In this document: positions 33,636-44,954 of the stretch, one piece after another
Layout of the letters: every line of letters starts with the position of its first letter
Numbering within the stretch: position 1 is the stretch's first letter
Assembly (NCBI GenBank): GCA_038502055.1
Contig: JAXRKN010000043.1
Location: 3,782,001-3,846,000 of the forward strand
Source of the DNA: Tanytarsus gracilentus
Taxonomy: Eukaryota; Arthropoda; Insecta; Diptera; Chironomidae
DNA length: 64,000 nt
Direction of reading: 5' to 3'
Notes under the pieces: model-generated
What the model saw: the letters and a program-made list of their open reading frames with translations, nothing else
What the model was told of the DNA's origin: nothing
Databases searched by the model: none
Made by a program: the position numbers and the translations under genes

Positions 33636-36600
33636 AAAGTTTTCAATTCAGTCTTAATAAATTTTCTCTACTTGAAAAACTTCTTCCTGTTCTTTCTCAT
33701 ATTCATGTGGCACTTTTTATTGTTCTTCGACTTGAAGAATTATATTCAGCTTTTCTCTTTGCTCACACATGCGATTTATAACGATTTGAATTTGAATTTG
33801 AAGAGAAAAAGTTTTTCCTTCTTTCAAATTTGATTTAAAAGTTTTCGTGCTGATTGTTTGAAATTTTCATTGAGATAGTTGTAATAAAAAATTTCAGTGA
33901 TAAAAAATATTTAAGTTTCATTAAAAAATCGACAGCTCAATCAACCTCAAACTCTTCCATTTGATTTGAGCCAACAAAATATAACTGCCATGGCATACAA
34001 ATCGAGAGGGTAAATTTATTCCACACACCAGGAAAAAAGAGAACGAAAATAAATAGGAAAAGTTTGAGATGAACATTAATTTTGTTGCATTGCCTCCGGA
34101 CAACATTTCAGTGTGTATAGCAATGGCTTAATGGTTGAAATTGGATCAGAGAAAATTTTTCCTCTTGCTCTGCATGTGAACAATAAAAAATGGCAGCAGA
34201 CAAAAATATTTATTGCACTTTCAAATTGGCAGCATCATGAAACATGATGTAATTGTTGGATGTCCGGATTTGGGAAATTGTTGACGGGGTTGATAACTAA
34301 GGATTTTGTTAAATTTTATTTTGGATTTTTAAAATATAATTTATACATTTTTAATTTTTTAATCATCCTGAGTTTTACATCTCTCGACCTAAATATCTCA
34401 GAATTTATCAAGAGTCGCTTCTGAAATGTCGCTCTTCTCACTCATTTCTCGTATAATAAAAAACGACTGTACACAGACATTAACAGGAAAAAAATTCCAA
34501 AATTGCCGTTTGATAGTGAATTTATAGTCCATTAAAATAATGAACGACTTGAGAACTTTTTTTTGGCGCATTTTAAATGCGAATAATTTTACCAATCCAA
34601 CCACTCATCATCATCGAGTCAATATTTTCAATAATCAAGAGTTGGCAATTTCAATCAGAACTTGCCTAAAAAATTGCGCCATTGCGGAAACACAAAAACC
34701 ATAAAAAAAAGTTGTGAATGTGGATGTTTCATGCCAACGGCACGGTTGCCATTTAATTACAAATCGATTTTCAATTACTTCACATGCTGAATTGTCGAAT
34801 TTCACTCGTTCGCCCCTTTTTTTGTGAGAAAATTATTGAATGAACATCAAGCTGCAGACGAATAACTGGGAAGAGCGATTGATACTGAATTGAACAGTAA
34901 TAGAAAATTTGTGAACGCGACAATTTTCGCCTACATGCAGGAAACACTTGGTGGACAGTCTGTGAAATGATTCGATGATGAAAAAATTGTGTTTTCAATT
35001 TTTAAACAACAGGCAACAAAAATTTCATTATTTAATCTTTTGTTTTTTGGATGGACAATGAAGAGGTAAATTGGACGTTGCAAGGTTGATAAAGTTTGGA
35101 TTTTTCAAATATATTTGAAAAACTTTTTTAGCATCTTTTAAAAAATCCCTCGAATTTTCATATAATAAACTTTCGTTCACTTTCAGTCTGTTGAATTTCA
35201 CGATTTTCTCTCTTTTTTACTATTTTACCTTTTTCATTTAATTTTGTCTCTCTTTCTAACGTTTTTTCCTCTTCGATATGTTTGCATCAATTCACAGAAA
35301 GAATTAAAAAAATTCTCATTTCGCTTCCATTCAACATTTGGTTCGATTTAAACCAACGAATGAGAAAAAACATGAAATTAAGTGAAATTCTCAGAAGTCG
35401 ACTATCGGTTGTTGATTTGGATCATGTTCATGATGGTGCCAAATTTCTTTAAAGGTGGTAACAAGTTAGAAATTGAATCGCGATTTGAGATCACGATGAT
35501 TTGATAAAAAGTTGGTGGTCATGCGATTGTTGAGTGAATCCTGGGGGTGGACAATTTGAAAATTAAAAAAAAGTGTTTAAAAGTCTGAATTTGTTTAATT
35601 GAAAAACTAAATTCGTTTAGTCAAATTAATTTCGCATCTAATTAAAACATTTTTCTCGCTCACAACAGCTTACAGTCTAAAAAGTTTTTCTAATAAAATT
35701 TGCATAAAGTTTAAATTTAAAGTTCATTCGCTTCGTCTGCGAAAACAATCATGCTGAAAATTAAAGCCACACAAAATGTTTTTTATTGCTGGAAGCTTTT
35801 TATGATATTCACTCTCATTGGAGTGCGCTGTTGATCATGAGATGAAACAAAACATGCATTTTCGACGAAAAAATAAATTTTAAAAATTTATTAGATAAAT
35901 TAAAATTATGCGGGATACATTTTAATGTTTCAAAGTTATCTAAACTAAATTTACATTGATCTAAATTAAATTTTTAAATATATTTTTAATTGATTGTCAG
36001 CAAAAAAGCCCAAACTAAAAACTTTGTTTTAAAAAAATATTTGCTGTTATGTATGCACAAATTCATTGTTTAAATAAAAGGCTGACAATACGGTAACAAC
36101 TTGTTATTTTAGATTTAAGATTGAGAACTCTTCAGGTCTTAGATAAATTTTTTTTGTTGTTGTTTCTTGGTGCCGCTGGAGTTACCAGGAAGACGCGCCC
36201 GTTTTAATTTCCTTTTCCAGAGCTCGAAAGCTTAGGCTAAGGATAAAAACGTAACCATGCCCTTAGATAAAATTTAGGAATTTTGACAAAAAAATTATTT
36301 TCAACCATCTGGTTAGCCTTTTAAAGAATCTGTCGTACATAGAAAATTATTCACAGTGGGCAAAAAGAAAAATATTGATTTATATTCATATCGAGAGGTT
36401 TTGTCGAACGTTGAAAAAAGTTTGGTGTGACATGCGGGGAGAAAGAAAACAAAATACTTTAGTTTGTCGATAGATTTTTTTTGCGGCAATTTCGATGCTC
36501 AAATAGAAAACTATTGAAATAAATTTTGTTTATTTTTGTCTGTTTGGTTCAAAATTTGAAACGTGACCAATTTAGAAAATTTGAATATAAAGTTTGATCT

Positions 36601-37079
36601 CTTAATTCAAATCCTTAACCAACTCTCAATTATCTGCCAAAATTTAATCAATTTAACACCAACATTTTCACTCAATAAACCTCACGAGATTATTTTCCTC
36701 TCAAAATCTTTTAATCCAGCCACGAAAATCTCCAATTCTCACTTTCCCACTTCACCCGAAATCCGCGTGCACATTTTGATCTTATCTTTATCAGTTGGTG
36801 AGTGACGATGAAACGAGTTTGTTGCAGTGTATTTTTTTTATTCCACTGTTGCACTCTTTGCCGAAAAAAGGGAATAAAATGACCTTATCACGATATTTCA
36901 ATCAAGCAGCATTGGCAACAGAAGCAACGGCACGTAATGAGTTTGATGGTCAGTGAATGAGAGAGAATTTACGAAAATTTAATGAACTCTCCGCGAATTG
37001 TATGTGCCGATATTGAGGAGCTTCTTCGGAAAGGAAAATAAAATAAAACAAGGGTTGGAACTTTCTTTGTAAATAATTT
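33636..37079. other. Intergenic spacer, A/T-rich
   Basis: No supported gene. A G/C-richer patch at 36165-36260 (GGTGCCGCTGGAGTTACC and neighbouring sequence) is unlike its surroundings but gives no recognisable RNA or protein. Confidence 0.35.
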
Positions 37080-38129
37080 TTAATACTCTTTCGGTTCTTC
37101 TGCAAACCATTCATCGAATTTCTTGATGTACTCTGGTGACATTTCATCAACATATCCGCCAGCAACTCCTTTACGAATGAACGTATCAGTTGGCACATCA
37201 TGTCCAGCTTTTTCATTCAACAACTCCATAAACTGCGTCAAATTTGTTTGAGGATTTTCTGGAAATAAAATTTTATTAAATATTTTTTAAAAAAACATTT
37301 CTTTACTTTTCATTGCTTTGAAATCAAGATGGGCAATAAGTTTTTGGACATTCTCATCAGTAAGTTCTTTGTCCAAGAATTTTGCGACTTTTCTTATTGA
37401 ACCTTCCCAATCTCCAACGACACTTTCATAGGTCAAGAATAAAATATTTGGTTTGTCCTTCAGATTTAAGTAACTTTTTAAATATTCCCGATACGGTGCA
37501 AACCACAGACGGTCGTTCATAAAATCTTCAAAGTGTTCCTCAATGCTATCGACATTTTCACGGAAAATTGTTTTACGTAGGTGATAACAAGAAACGGCCA
37601 CGTCTTTAACATCACGTGAAATAAAAATCATTTTGGGATTTTTGGTCCAAACCTGAGGTGGTAAAAGATGAACGGGTAAATGTGTTTTAAAAACTCGAGG
37701 TCGTTCAATGTGCTCAAAGTAGTCAATCGGCTGATTTTTCTGGGTGCAAATTGATGTAAAATATCTAAAGAAAAAATTTAAATTGTGTGAATAATTTTTA
37801 ATTTCAACCTACTCGAAATACTGAGCACGATCATAAACGTCAACTTTGTTTGCTTTATCAAAATCAAAGTCATGTGCAATAAGCCAAAGCATTTCTTGAG
37901 TAAAAGTCGTTCCACTTCTCATAAAGCCACAAAGAAAAATGTCATCCTCATTGACATTGAAGTTTTGAATTCTTTCAATATCTTCAAAAATTGCTGGTGC
38001 AAAACAAACTGGTATTTTGACTTCTGAACGTTTATATCGCATGAGAATTTTCTCACTAAAAATCATGTCTTTATATCCATCGGGTCTTGGTTTATTTGGA
38101 TAGCAAGCCAAAATTTCAAAATTTTCCAT
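37080..38129 (-). CDS. Cytosolic sulfotransferase 1
   Basis: Transfers sulfate from PAPS to a hydroxyl or amine of a small molecule. Exons 38129-37813, 37764-37307 and 37258-37080 join in phases 2 and 1 to give 317 residues, the normal family length, with no signal peptide. The PAPS 5'-phosphosulfate loop is FMRSGTTFTQ (69-78), catalytic His134 lies in KTHLPVHLLP, the 3'-phosphate site is SRDVKDVAVS with Arg156 and Ser164, and the C-terminal FIRKGVAGG carries the conserved RKG (287-289). The usual Trp after SGTT is Phe. Insect members act on dietary compounds, hormones or amines; the substrate here is unknown. It is a tandem copy of the next gene, with long stretches almost identical at nucleotide level in the last two exons. 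Confidence 0.93.
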
Positions 38130-38199
38130 TATATTTTTTTAAAACCTATCACGACTTGTTTATGCTTCAAACTAATTGAAAAGTTCACTTTATGGTGGG

Positions 38200-38206
38200 T
38201 TTTATA
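38200..38206 (-). promoter_or_regulatory. TATA box of sulfotransferase 1
   Basis: TATAAAA on the minus strand about 70 bp upstream of the start codon. The sequence CAATTAGTTTGAAGC lies about 30 bp downstream of it and may be the initiator. Confidence 0.6.
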
Positions 38207-38452
38207 AAAATCAGATATCACAATAATCCGACTGGAGCACGTGAACAAATTATTAAAAAAATTAGATAAGGCGGTTTTAAGGTACTTCATGTTTTTATTT
38301 ATCAAACGAATGTTCCATCGAAGTCATGATGAGTGAATTGATAAATTTTTTTTATGAAGTGTAGTGTAAGTGAATCGATAGCTCCACTATATTCTTTAAA
38401 TGAATTTTTATAATTAACTTTTTATATAAAAAAAAACAATTTAAAATAATTT

Positions 38453-39629
38453 TTAATACTCCTTCGGATCTTCTGCAAACCATTCATCGAATTTCTTGAT
38501 GTACTCTGGTGACATTTCATCAACATATCCGCCAGCAATTCCTTTACGAATGAACGTATCAGTTGACCCATTATAACCAGCTTTTTTATTTCTTATTTTT
38601 ATAAATTCTTTCATGTTCGTTTGAGGATTTTCTGGAATTAAAATTTTATTAATATTTTCCAGTAAATTAATTTTTTTTACTTTTCATTGCGTCGAAATCG
38701 AGATGGGCAATAAGTTTTTGGACATTCTCATCAGTAGGTTCTTTGCCCAAGAATGTTGCAACTTTTCTGATTGAACCTTCCCAATCTCCGACGACACTTT
38801 CATAGGTCAAGAATAAAATATTTGGTTTGTCTTTGAGCTCTAAATAATTATTCAAATATTCCCGATACGGTGCATACCACAGACAGTCGTTCATAAAATC
38901 TTCAAAGTGTTCCTCAATGCTGTCGAGTTTTTCATGAAAAATAGTTTTACGTAGGTAATAATGAGAAACGGCCACGTCTTTAACGTCACGTGAAATAAAA
39001 ACCATTTTTGGATTTTTGGTCCAAACTTGAGGCGGTAAAAGTTGAACGGGTAAATGAGTTTTAAAAACTCGAGGTCGTTCAAGGTGCTCAAAGAAGTCGA
39101 TCGGCTGATTATTCGTTAAACGATTTGTGGTAAAATTACTATAAATTTTAAAACTAAATCATTTTGAAGAGTGTTATTTTTTTGCTAAAACTCACTCGAA
39201 ATAAGGAGCACGATCAGAAATTTGAACCTTATTTGCTTTTTCGAAATCAAAGTCATTTGCAATGATCCAAAGCATTTCTTGAGTAAAAGTCGTTCCACTT
39301 CTCATAAAGCCACAAAGAAATATGTCATCCTCATTCACATTGAAGTTTTGAATTCTTTCAATATCCTCAAAAATTGCCGGTGAAAGACAAACTGGTGCTT
39401 TGACATCCGAATGTTTGTATCGCATGAGAACTTTGTCAAAAAAAAAATGTTCATACAATCAGCAAAATATAAGAAAGACATTAACTCTTTTTTAATGAAA
39501 TAACTGAATTTTTTTTCAAATCCATGCTGTAGTTTAATTAACAATATGTTCGCTAATTGTGGACTACTTACTGTATCCATCAGGTCTCTTTTTATTTGAA
39601 TATCGAACCAAAATTTCAAAATTTTCCAT
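38453..39629 (-). CDS. Cytosolic sulfotransferase 2, with an extra intron
   Basis: Same fold and motifs as sulfotransferase 1: FMRSGTTFTQ, KTHLPVQLLP with the catalytic His, SRDVKDVAVS, and FIRKGIAGG. Exons 39629-39572, 39430-39196, 39138-38681 and 38631-38453 join in phases 1, 2 and 1, giving 309 residues. The last two exons have exactly the lengths seen in gene 1 (458 and 179). The first coding exon of gene 1 is split here by an extra 141-bp intron (39571-39431) after RPDGY, with donor GTAAGT and a ten-T tract before the acceptor AAAG. The product would lack eight residues matching KDMIFSEK of gene 1, and the last intron bases still resemble that coding sequence. These residues precede the PAPS loop, so activity may survive. 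Without the splice the frame has a stop, so a damaged gene is the alternative. Confidence 0.83.
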
Positions 39630-39816
39630 TTGTAAAAAAAATAAGAACTTATCAATGCGCGATTACATTTTAAACTAATCAAAATATTTTCTTTTAGCTT
39701 CTAGTGAAACAAAAAATATTGAAAAGTAATGATAACATAAGATTTTGAAGTGTATGTTTGACTGATTAATACCAATGAGTTTTCAAAAGTAATTAATGTA
39801 TTATAGCTCCACTTTA

Positions 39817-42800
39817 TCTTTTTAACTTTCTTCACTTGTAAAGACAAATTTATTTTTTAGGAGTTTTTTAATCCCAACACAGTCAATCAAAATTGATTCG
39901 AAATCTTCTCTCACTCAATCGGCCATCCCTTGCAATTTCAAATTTTTGCATATTCACGATCGGAAGCATAATAAAGGAGAATATAAAAAACGGACCAAAA
40001 ATTTTAGTTTATGCGACACAAAGGCGAAAATTTGCGAGGAGAACAGAAGTAGCAGAAGCAAAAATCAGCATTTTAATTAAGCAGTTTAAAGCAAACTAAT
40101 TAAGTCATTATCAAATTGACATTCCATTTTTCTTCTTCTCTTACTCTCACTCGGACACACACACGCGAAAAAAAATTTCTCGTGTCAAGCTGAAAGTCGT
40201 AAAATGAGAATTTTTATTTCGCTACTGATTTACTTTTTTTTTGTTCGTAGGACGAAGAAGTTACATGATAATGAGAAAATTACATAATAATCAGCGCTAA
40301 TAAATATTTATTGGCCACTTTTGTTCATGCTGACTCGGACTCGTTTCGACTACTGGTCTTGACGACGATTCTTTTCTTTTTGACTTACAAATTCTCTTCT
40401 TCTTTCACTTCCTTACATATTATGATGAACAGTAAAATTGAGATGTCATAAAATGTTTGATTTTTTTTCTTTCGCTGTGATTTATGGCGAATAATTCATG
40501 ATGATGAATTAATTGAGTGAAATTTGTTACATATTTTTTTATGATCATGGTTCAGTTAATTGGGGCAAAGTTAACTGATTTTCTTCTAACATTTAGCAAT
40601 TTTTGAGAAAAAAAAATAAAATATTCATCAAAAGAATTATTTGCGCAACAAAACAAATTGTGAAGAATTAAATTATTAAAATTTTAATCTAAACTTCATT
40701 ATTCTCTTTTGTATCAACAAAATTTCTCTCTCTTATCATGATTTGTTGACTGGCATCTTATATCCAATTTTATATTGGATGCTTTATGATGAGCGTCAAA
40801 ACTATTTCATCATCTTTCATTTTTTGTTGATTTTTCCACTCGTTGATAAATTAATTAACAAACTTTTAATTGACAAGGAGAAATGAGCGTAATTGAGAAA
40901 TATCTATTGCTGGAAGTTTTTTAAGACAGTTTTGAAATGTCAGAAAATTTCCAGTAAAATTTTTCTTCTAGGATTAAAATTTTATATTGAATGAGTGAGT
41001 GAAAAATTTGTAATATAATACTATTTCGGATTGCATAAGTTTAAGGCGCTGTTTTAAAAAATCCTTAACTTTTGCTAAAATTATTTTTGACGTTTCTTCG
41101 AGAAAATGAGCAAAATTTTGTAAACTATTTTTTGTTCAATTTAAATTTTTTAAAACGCGTGTGTCAAAAATATTAACGTCGTTAAATTGAAATTTTATAA
41201 ACTTTTCCCCTCATAATTTTCAATAAGTTCCGCATTAAATTTAATAAAAAAAATTCATACGTGCCAAAAATTGAGTGCTCGGGAATGAAGTTCCACATCC
41301 GAGGGTTTCAATAAAAAAAATATTGAAAATCATAATTTTTCCATCTCGATTGCTGCAAAGGATACTCGCCTTAATTCAGGAGCAATTTTCATTCTTGCAC
41401 TTTCCGCAGCTTTCCATTATATCGCATGATTATTATGAAAATCACGTAATTTCGCTTTTTCCCGACCGCCGTCTCGATATTTATTTCTCGCTTTTAACTC
41501 ATAAAAAATTGCTTGTAGCTTTTTTCCTCTTCTTACTCCACGAAAAGTTTTGAATTTAACATGAAATTTGAATTAATTTAATTTTATTTTTTTTAAATTT
41601 TTTTGAGATTTGATTTTGTTTGCATTGAATAATAAATAAGTTTTTGAAAATCAACAAACCCTCTCATTGAGCGTTCATCGAAATAACGGGGTTTAAGTGA
41701 GATTTTGTATTTTTTTTAAATTTTAGTTTTCGCAATTTAAACATAGAAAATTTTGAAATTAAAAAAATAATTTAAAATTTAAAATAAAACTTTTTTGTTA
41801 AAAAAATATTTTTTATGAAGATTTGCAAATTTTGCTTTGCATTTGACATAAATAAAATAAAAAGTTTTCCTAGAAAATCAACAAACCCGTCTCATTGAGC
41901 TGTTGATTGAAATTACACCAATCATCGATGCTTCATCACGCCAATTGCTCTCACTCGAGGAAATTTTATGAAATTAAAAGTTGATTGACGAAGAAACAAT
42001 TTTTTTTTCTTGGGATGAAAATTCAATTTAGCAGTCATGGAACTGCATAACAACTATCGCATTCAGCTTTTGACACCTCCGCATTGAGTCGTTACGATGA
42101 TAGATGTAAGCGAGGGAAATTGAAAGGAAAATTGCGATAAAATTAAATTTTCGCGCGCATAATGATGGCAAAAAAATGAGCATTGTCACATAATTTCCAA
42201 CCATCGAAGCGCCGCGTGACTTTTCTTAATGCCGGATGCAATTTATTCCATTATCATCACGTTTTTCGTTCGCGAATAGATGCGACAATAAATCCCGAGA
42301 TAGAAAATGAGAACAATGAAATGCGATCGATGATGATGGTAATTTGAGTTTTCAAAGTTCCTGCATATTTTCTCATTTTCTATAAAATTCTTCGTCGCAT
42401 CAAAATTTACGCAAAATGTTTATCGATCAATTTTCAATAAATTTTGATGTGGTTGTAAAATGTTGCAAATTTTTTCTCCCTCGCATAGCATTGATATTTT
42501 TCACTCCCCACGCGTTGTTTTAAAATAGTTCAAACGTGATGACGAAAAATCCACGAGAAAGAATTTTTTTATTTATGCATGTCGATGGTAAAAGGGGGAT
42601 GCGAGAGCATTGCAAATTTGCAAGTGAGCGAGAGTCCTGGAAACTAAAACTAATCTTCCGGAAAATTTATTGTTATGATATTTTTCCATCCCCAGCTATT
42701 ATCAACTTCTCTATAGTGAATGTGCATTTTTTGCTATCACTCCGATTTTTTTCATGTTGTGTGTAAATTCATTAAAATTTTAAATGTGTAAAAATCTAAT

Positions 42801-44954
42801 TTAAAAAAACTCTAAGGCATATAGTTATGAAGTTGCCTTTAACAAAACTTTAATTTTTAACAATATTAATTAAATTCTGTTATGTAACTCACTTAACATT
42901 CTATCTCACCAACGACTGCACAAAAGTGGCTTGAATGCAACAAATTCTGAGCACATTGTATCTGACGACAAAGAGACACACATAGAGTCAAATACAGAGA
43001 GAAGGATGCAATTTAAATAATGAAAAGGAATTGAAATAGCTTTTTTCGACTATGAGAAGAAAAAATTGTGAAATGAGGAGTAAAAAAGTTTTTCATTTCC
43101 TTTTATTTCGCAAATTAAACTTTTTTACTCTTTTTTATTTTCATGCTTGAATTGAGGGAAAATTGAAATTTATTGTAATAAAAAAAAGTTTCTTCTTAAC
43201 ATTTCTGTGTCGCTTGTATGGCTGTGAGAACTTATGAAAATTGAGGGAGAATTGTGTTGTGGAAAATTGCTTTTCTGGATTTTTTCATGCAGATTAAAAA
43301 ATTTTAATTTAAAGTTTGTTATTTGAATTTTTTTCTTCATAAAATTTGAAATTTTTTTAAAGTTTAATATTTATCGAGCCATTAATTAAAATTTTCAGAG
43401 CGAAAAAAAATATCTCGCATGTCACTTTTGTGCATATACATCTAACCGAAAATTTATAGCATAACGTTTAGTTTTTCTCTAATACGTAAGCTAAAAAATC
43501 TGCATTTGACTCCGCATAAAAGCACATAAAGCACCATCCGTAGATTGAATTTATGGAGGCCACAGAACTCTCAAATAAATTAATTTTATTTCTTCGTACG
43601 CCGTATGCTGCCCCCAGCCTTTTTGCCACCACTATTGTCGTCATTTGAAGCGTGATGGAAAATGTTGTGTCGATGTGTGTTTATGACATTTAATTGCGGG
43701 CGTTTATTGAAAACTTCATGATGAAATGAAATGTCAGCGGTTTTCGAGGGCTGGTTTTAAGTTCAATATTTTTTATGTCACTTTCTTAAAATTAATAAAT
43801 TTAAATATTTTTTAAAATTTTTCTAATGTTTTTAATTTCATAAATTCACACTAAGCCTTCCTGTAGTTATAAAAGCAATTGATGGACGTGTGATTACCTT
43901 TTATGGCGTCACTTTCAAATAGCCTTTGCCGTGATCATCATAGTGAATTGTGAACGAGAGAGGAGAATAGCATGTCATCAGAGCATCAATTCATAGATAA
44001 ATGATTTAAAAGCTCATGACATGCACGTGATAAGAGTAGACAGCGATTGATTTAAAAAGTGGACAATAGGCACATGTCAAATGATAATTGAAGGCTTTGA
44101 ATATCAAAGTTCAACTATTCAAAAGTTAAAAATACTTTTACAAAAATTCAAATCTCTTAAAATTCAATTTTCACATTACAAAAATGGGATTTTAATTTTC
44201 ACTTAGATGCTTTCAATAATCCGGTAAAACTCCCTTGCCAAAACTGATTTTCCACCTTAAAAATTGGATTTTTCTCGCAACCCTTCACAATGAGCTTTCA
44301 GAGGGTAAAAAGAATGTGTGAAAGTGTGTAGGGTGGATGATAATGAGCAAATCTTGTTTCCACACTTTTTCCCTCCATTTACTCTTCACATATCGCAGCA
44401 GCATTGCTCACACTTCGCCGAATTCTCTCGTTAAAATTTATTACTTTTATGCATGAAATCTTACACGAATCAAGAAAGTAAAAAAATCAGCGCATAAAAA
44501 TTTCAATGCGGGAAAATTCGTTGGAAATTAAATTTTCTTAAAAACTTAATCGCGCAATCTAAGAATTTTAAAAATATCATTTAAAATAATTTATTGAGTG
44601 TCCATCCCTTGTAGACTTCACACTCTCTCTTGTTCCATAAAAAAAGATGTACCTGCTGAATTTCGATGAATTTGATGAGATACGGAAATGTTGGTATGCG
44701 TGGTAAATTTTAAAGCACTCATCATGATTCATCAACATCTCGTGCGGTGCGACACCGTGTGCGATCTGATATATACAAAGTTAGGGATGAGGTTTTTATG
44801 AATACGAAGAAGTCTGAAAGTCTGACGCCCAAATAAGAACTCAAGTATGGCTGAATGTTTATTGGCTTCCGCTTACAGTCTCGCTTTGCCTCCTGCGTTG
44901 TTGCTTACCTTCAAAGCTTTACGCCTTAATGGGATTTTTATTGCATATTTGGCT
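39817..44954. other. Gene-free A/T-rich DNA
   Basis: No supported gene. It contains a CCATCCCTTG box at 39923, another at 44602 that closes an A/T-only tract, and a direct duplication near 41.6-41.9 kb. Frames at 39893, 41275 and 42536 are short and without motifs. Confidence 0.4.
41617..41918 (+). repeat. Direct duplication of about 75 bp
   Basis: AAAATCAACAAACCC followed by TCTCATTGAGC occurs at about 41647-41674 and again at 41875-41901. The similarity extends upstream through an AATAAATAAG-like part and TTTGCATT (about 41619 and 41837) and downstream to GAAAT. The spacer of about 150 bp is A/T-only. Confidence 0.6.

Noticed and set aside
36165..36260. G/C-richer patch considered as a tRNA or small RNA
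   Set aside because: No T-arm consensus, no acceptor-stem pairing and no recognisable small-RNA sequence could be found.
39335..39682. 115-codon minus-strand frame over sulfotransferase 2 exons
   Set aside because: Different frame from the conserved sulfotransferase reading and spans its extra intron.
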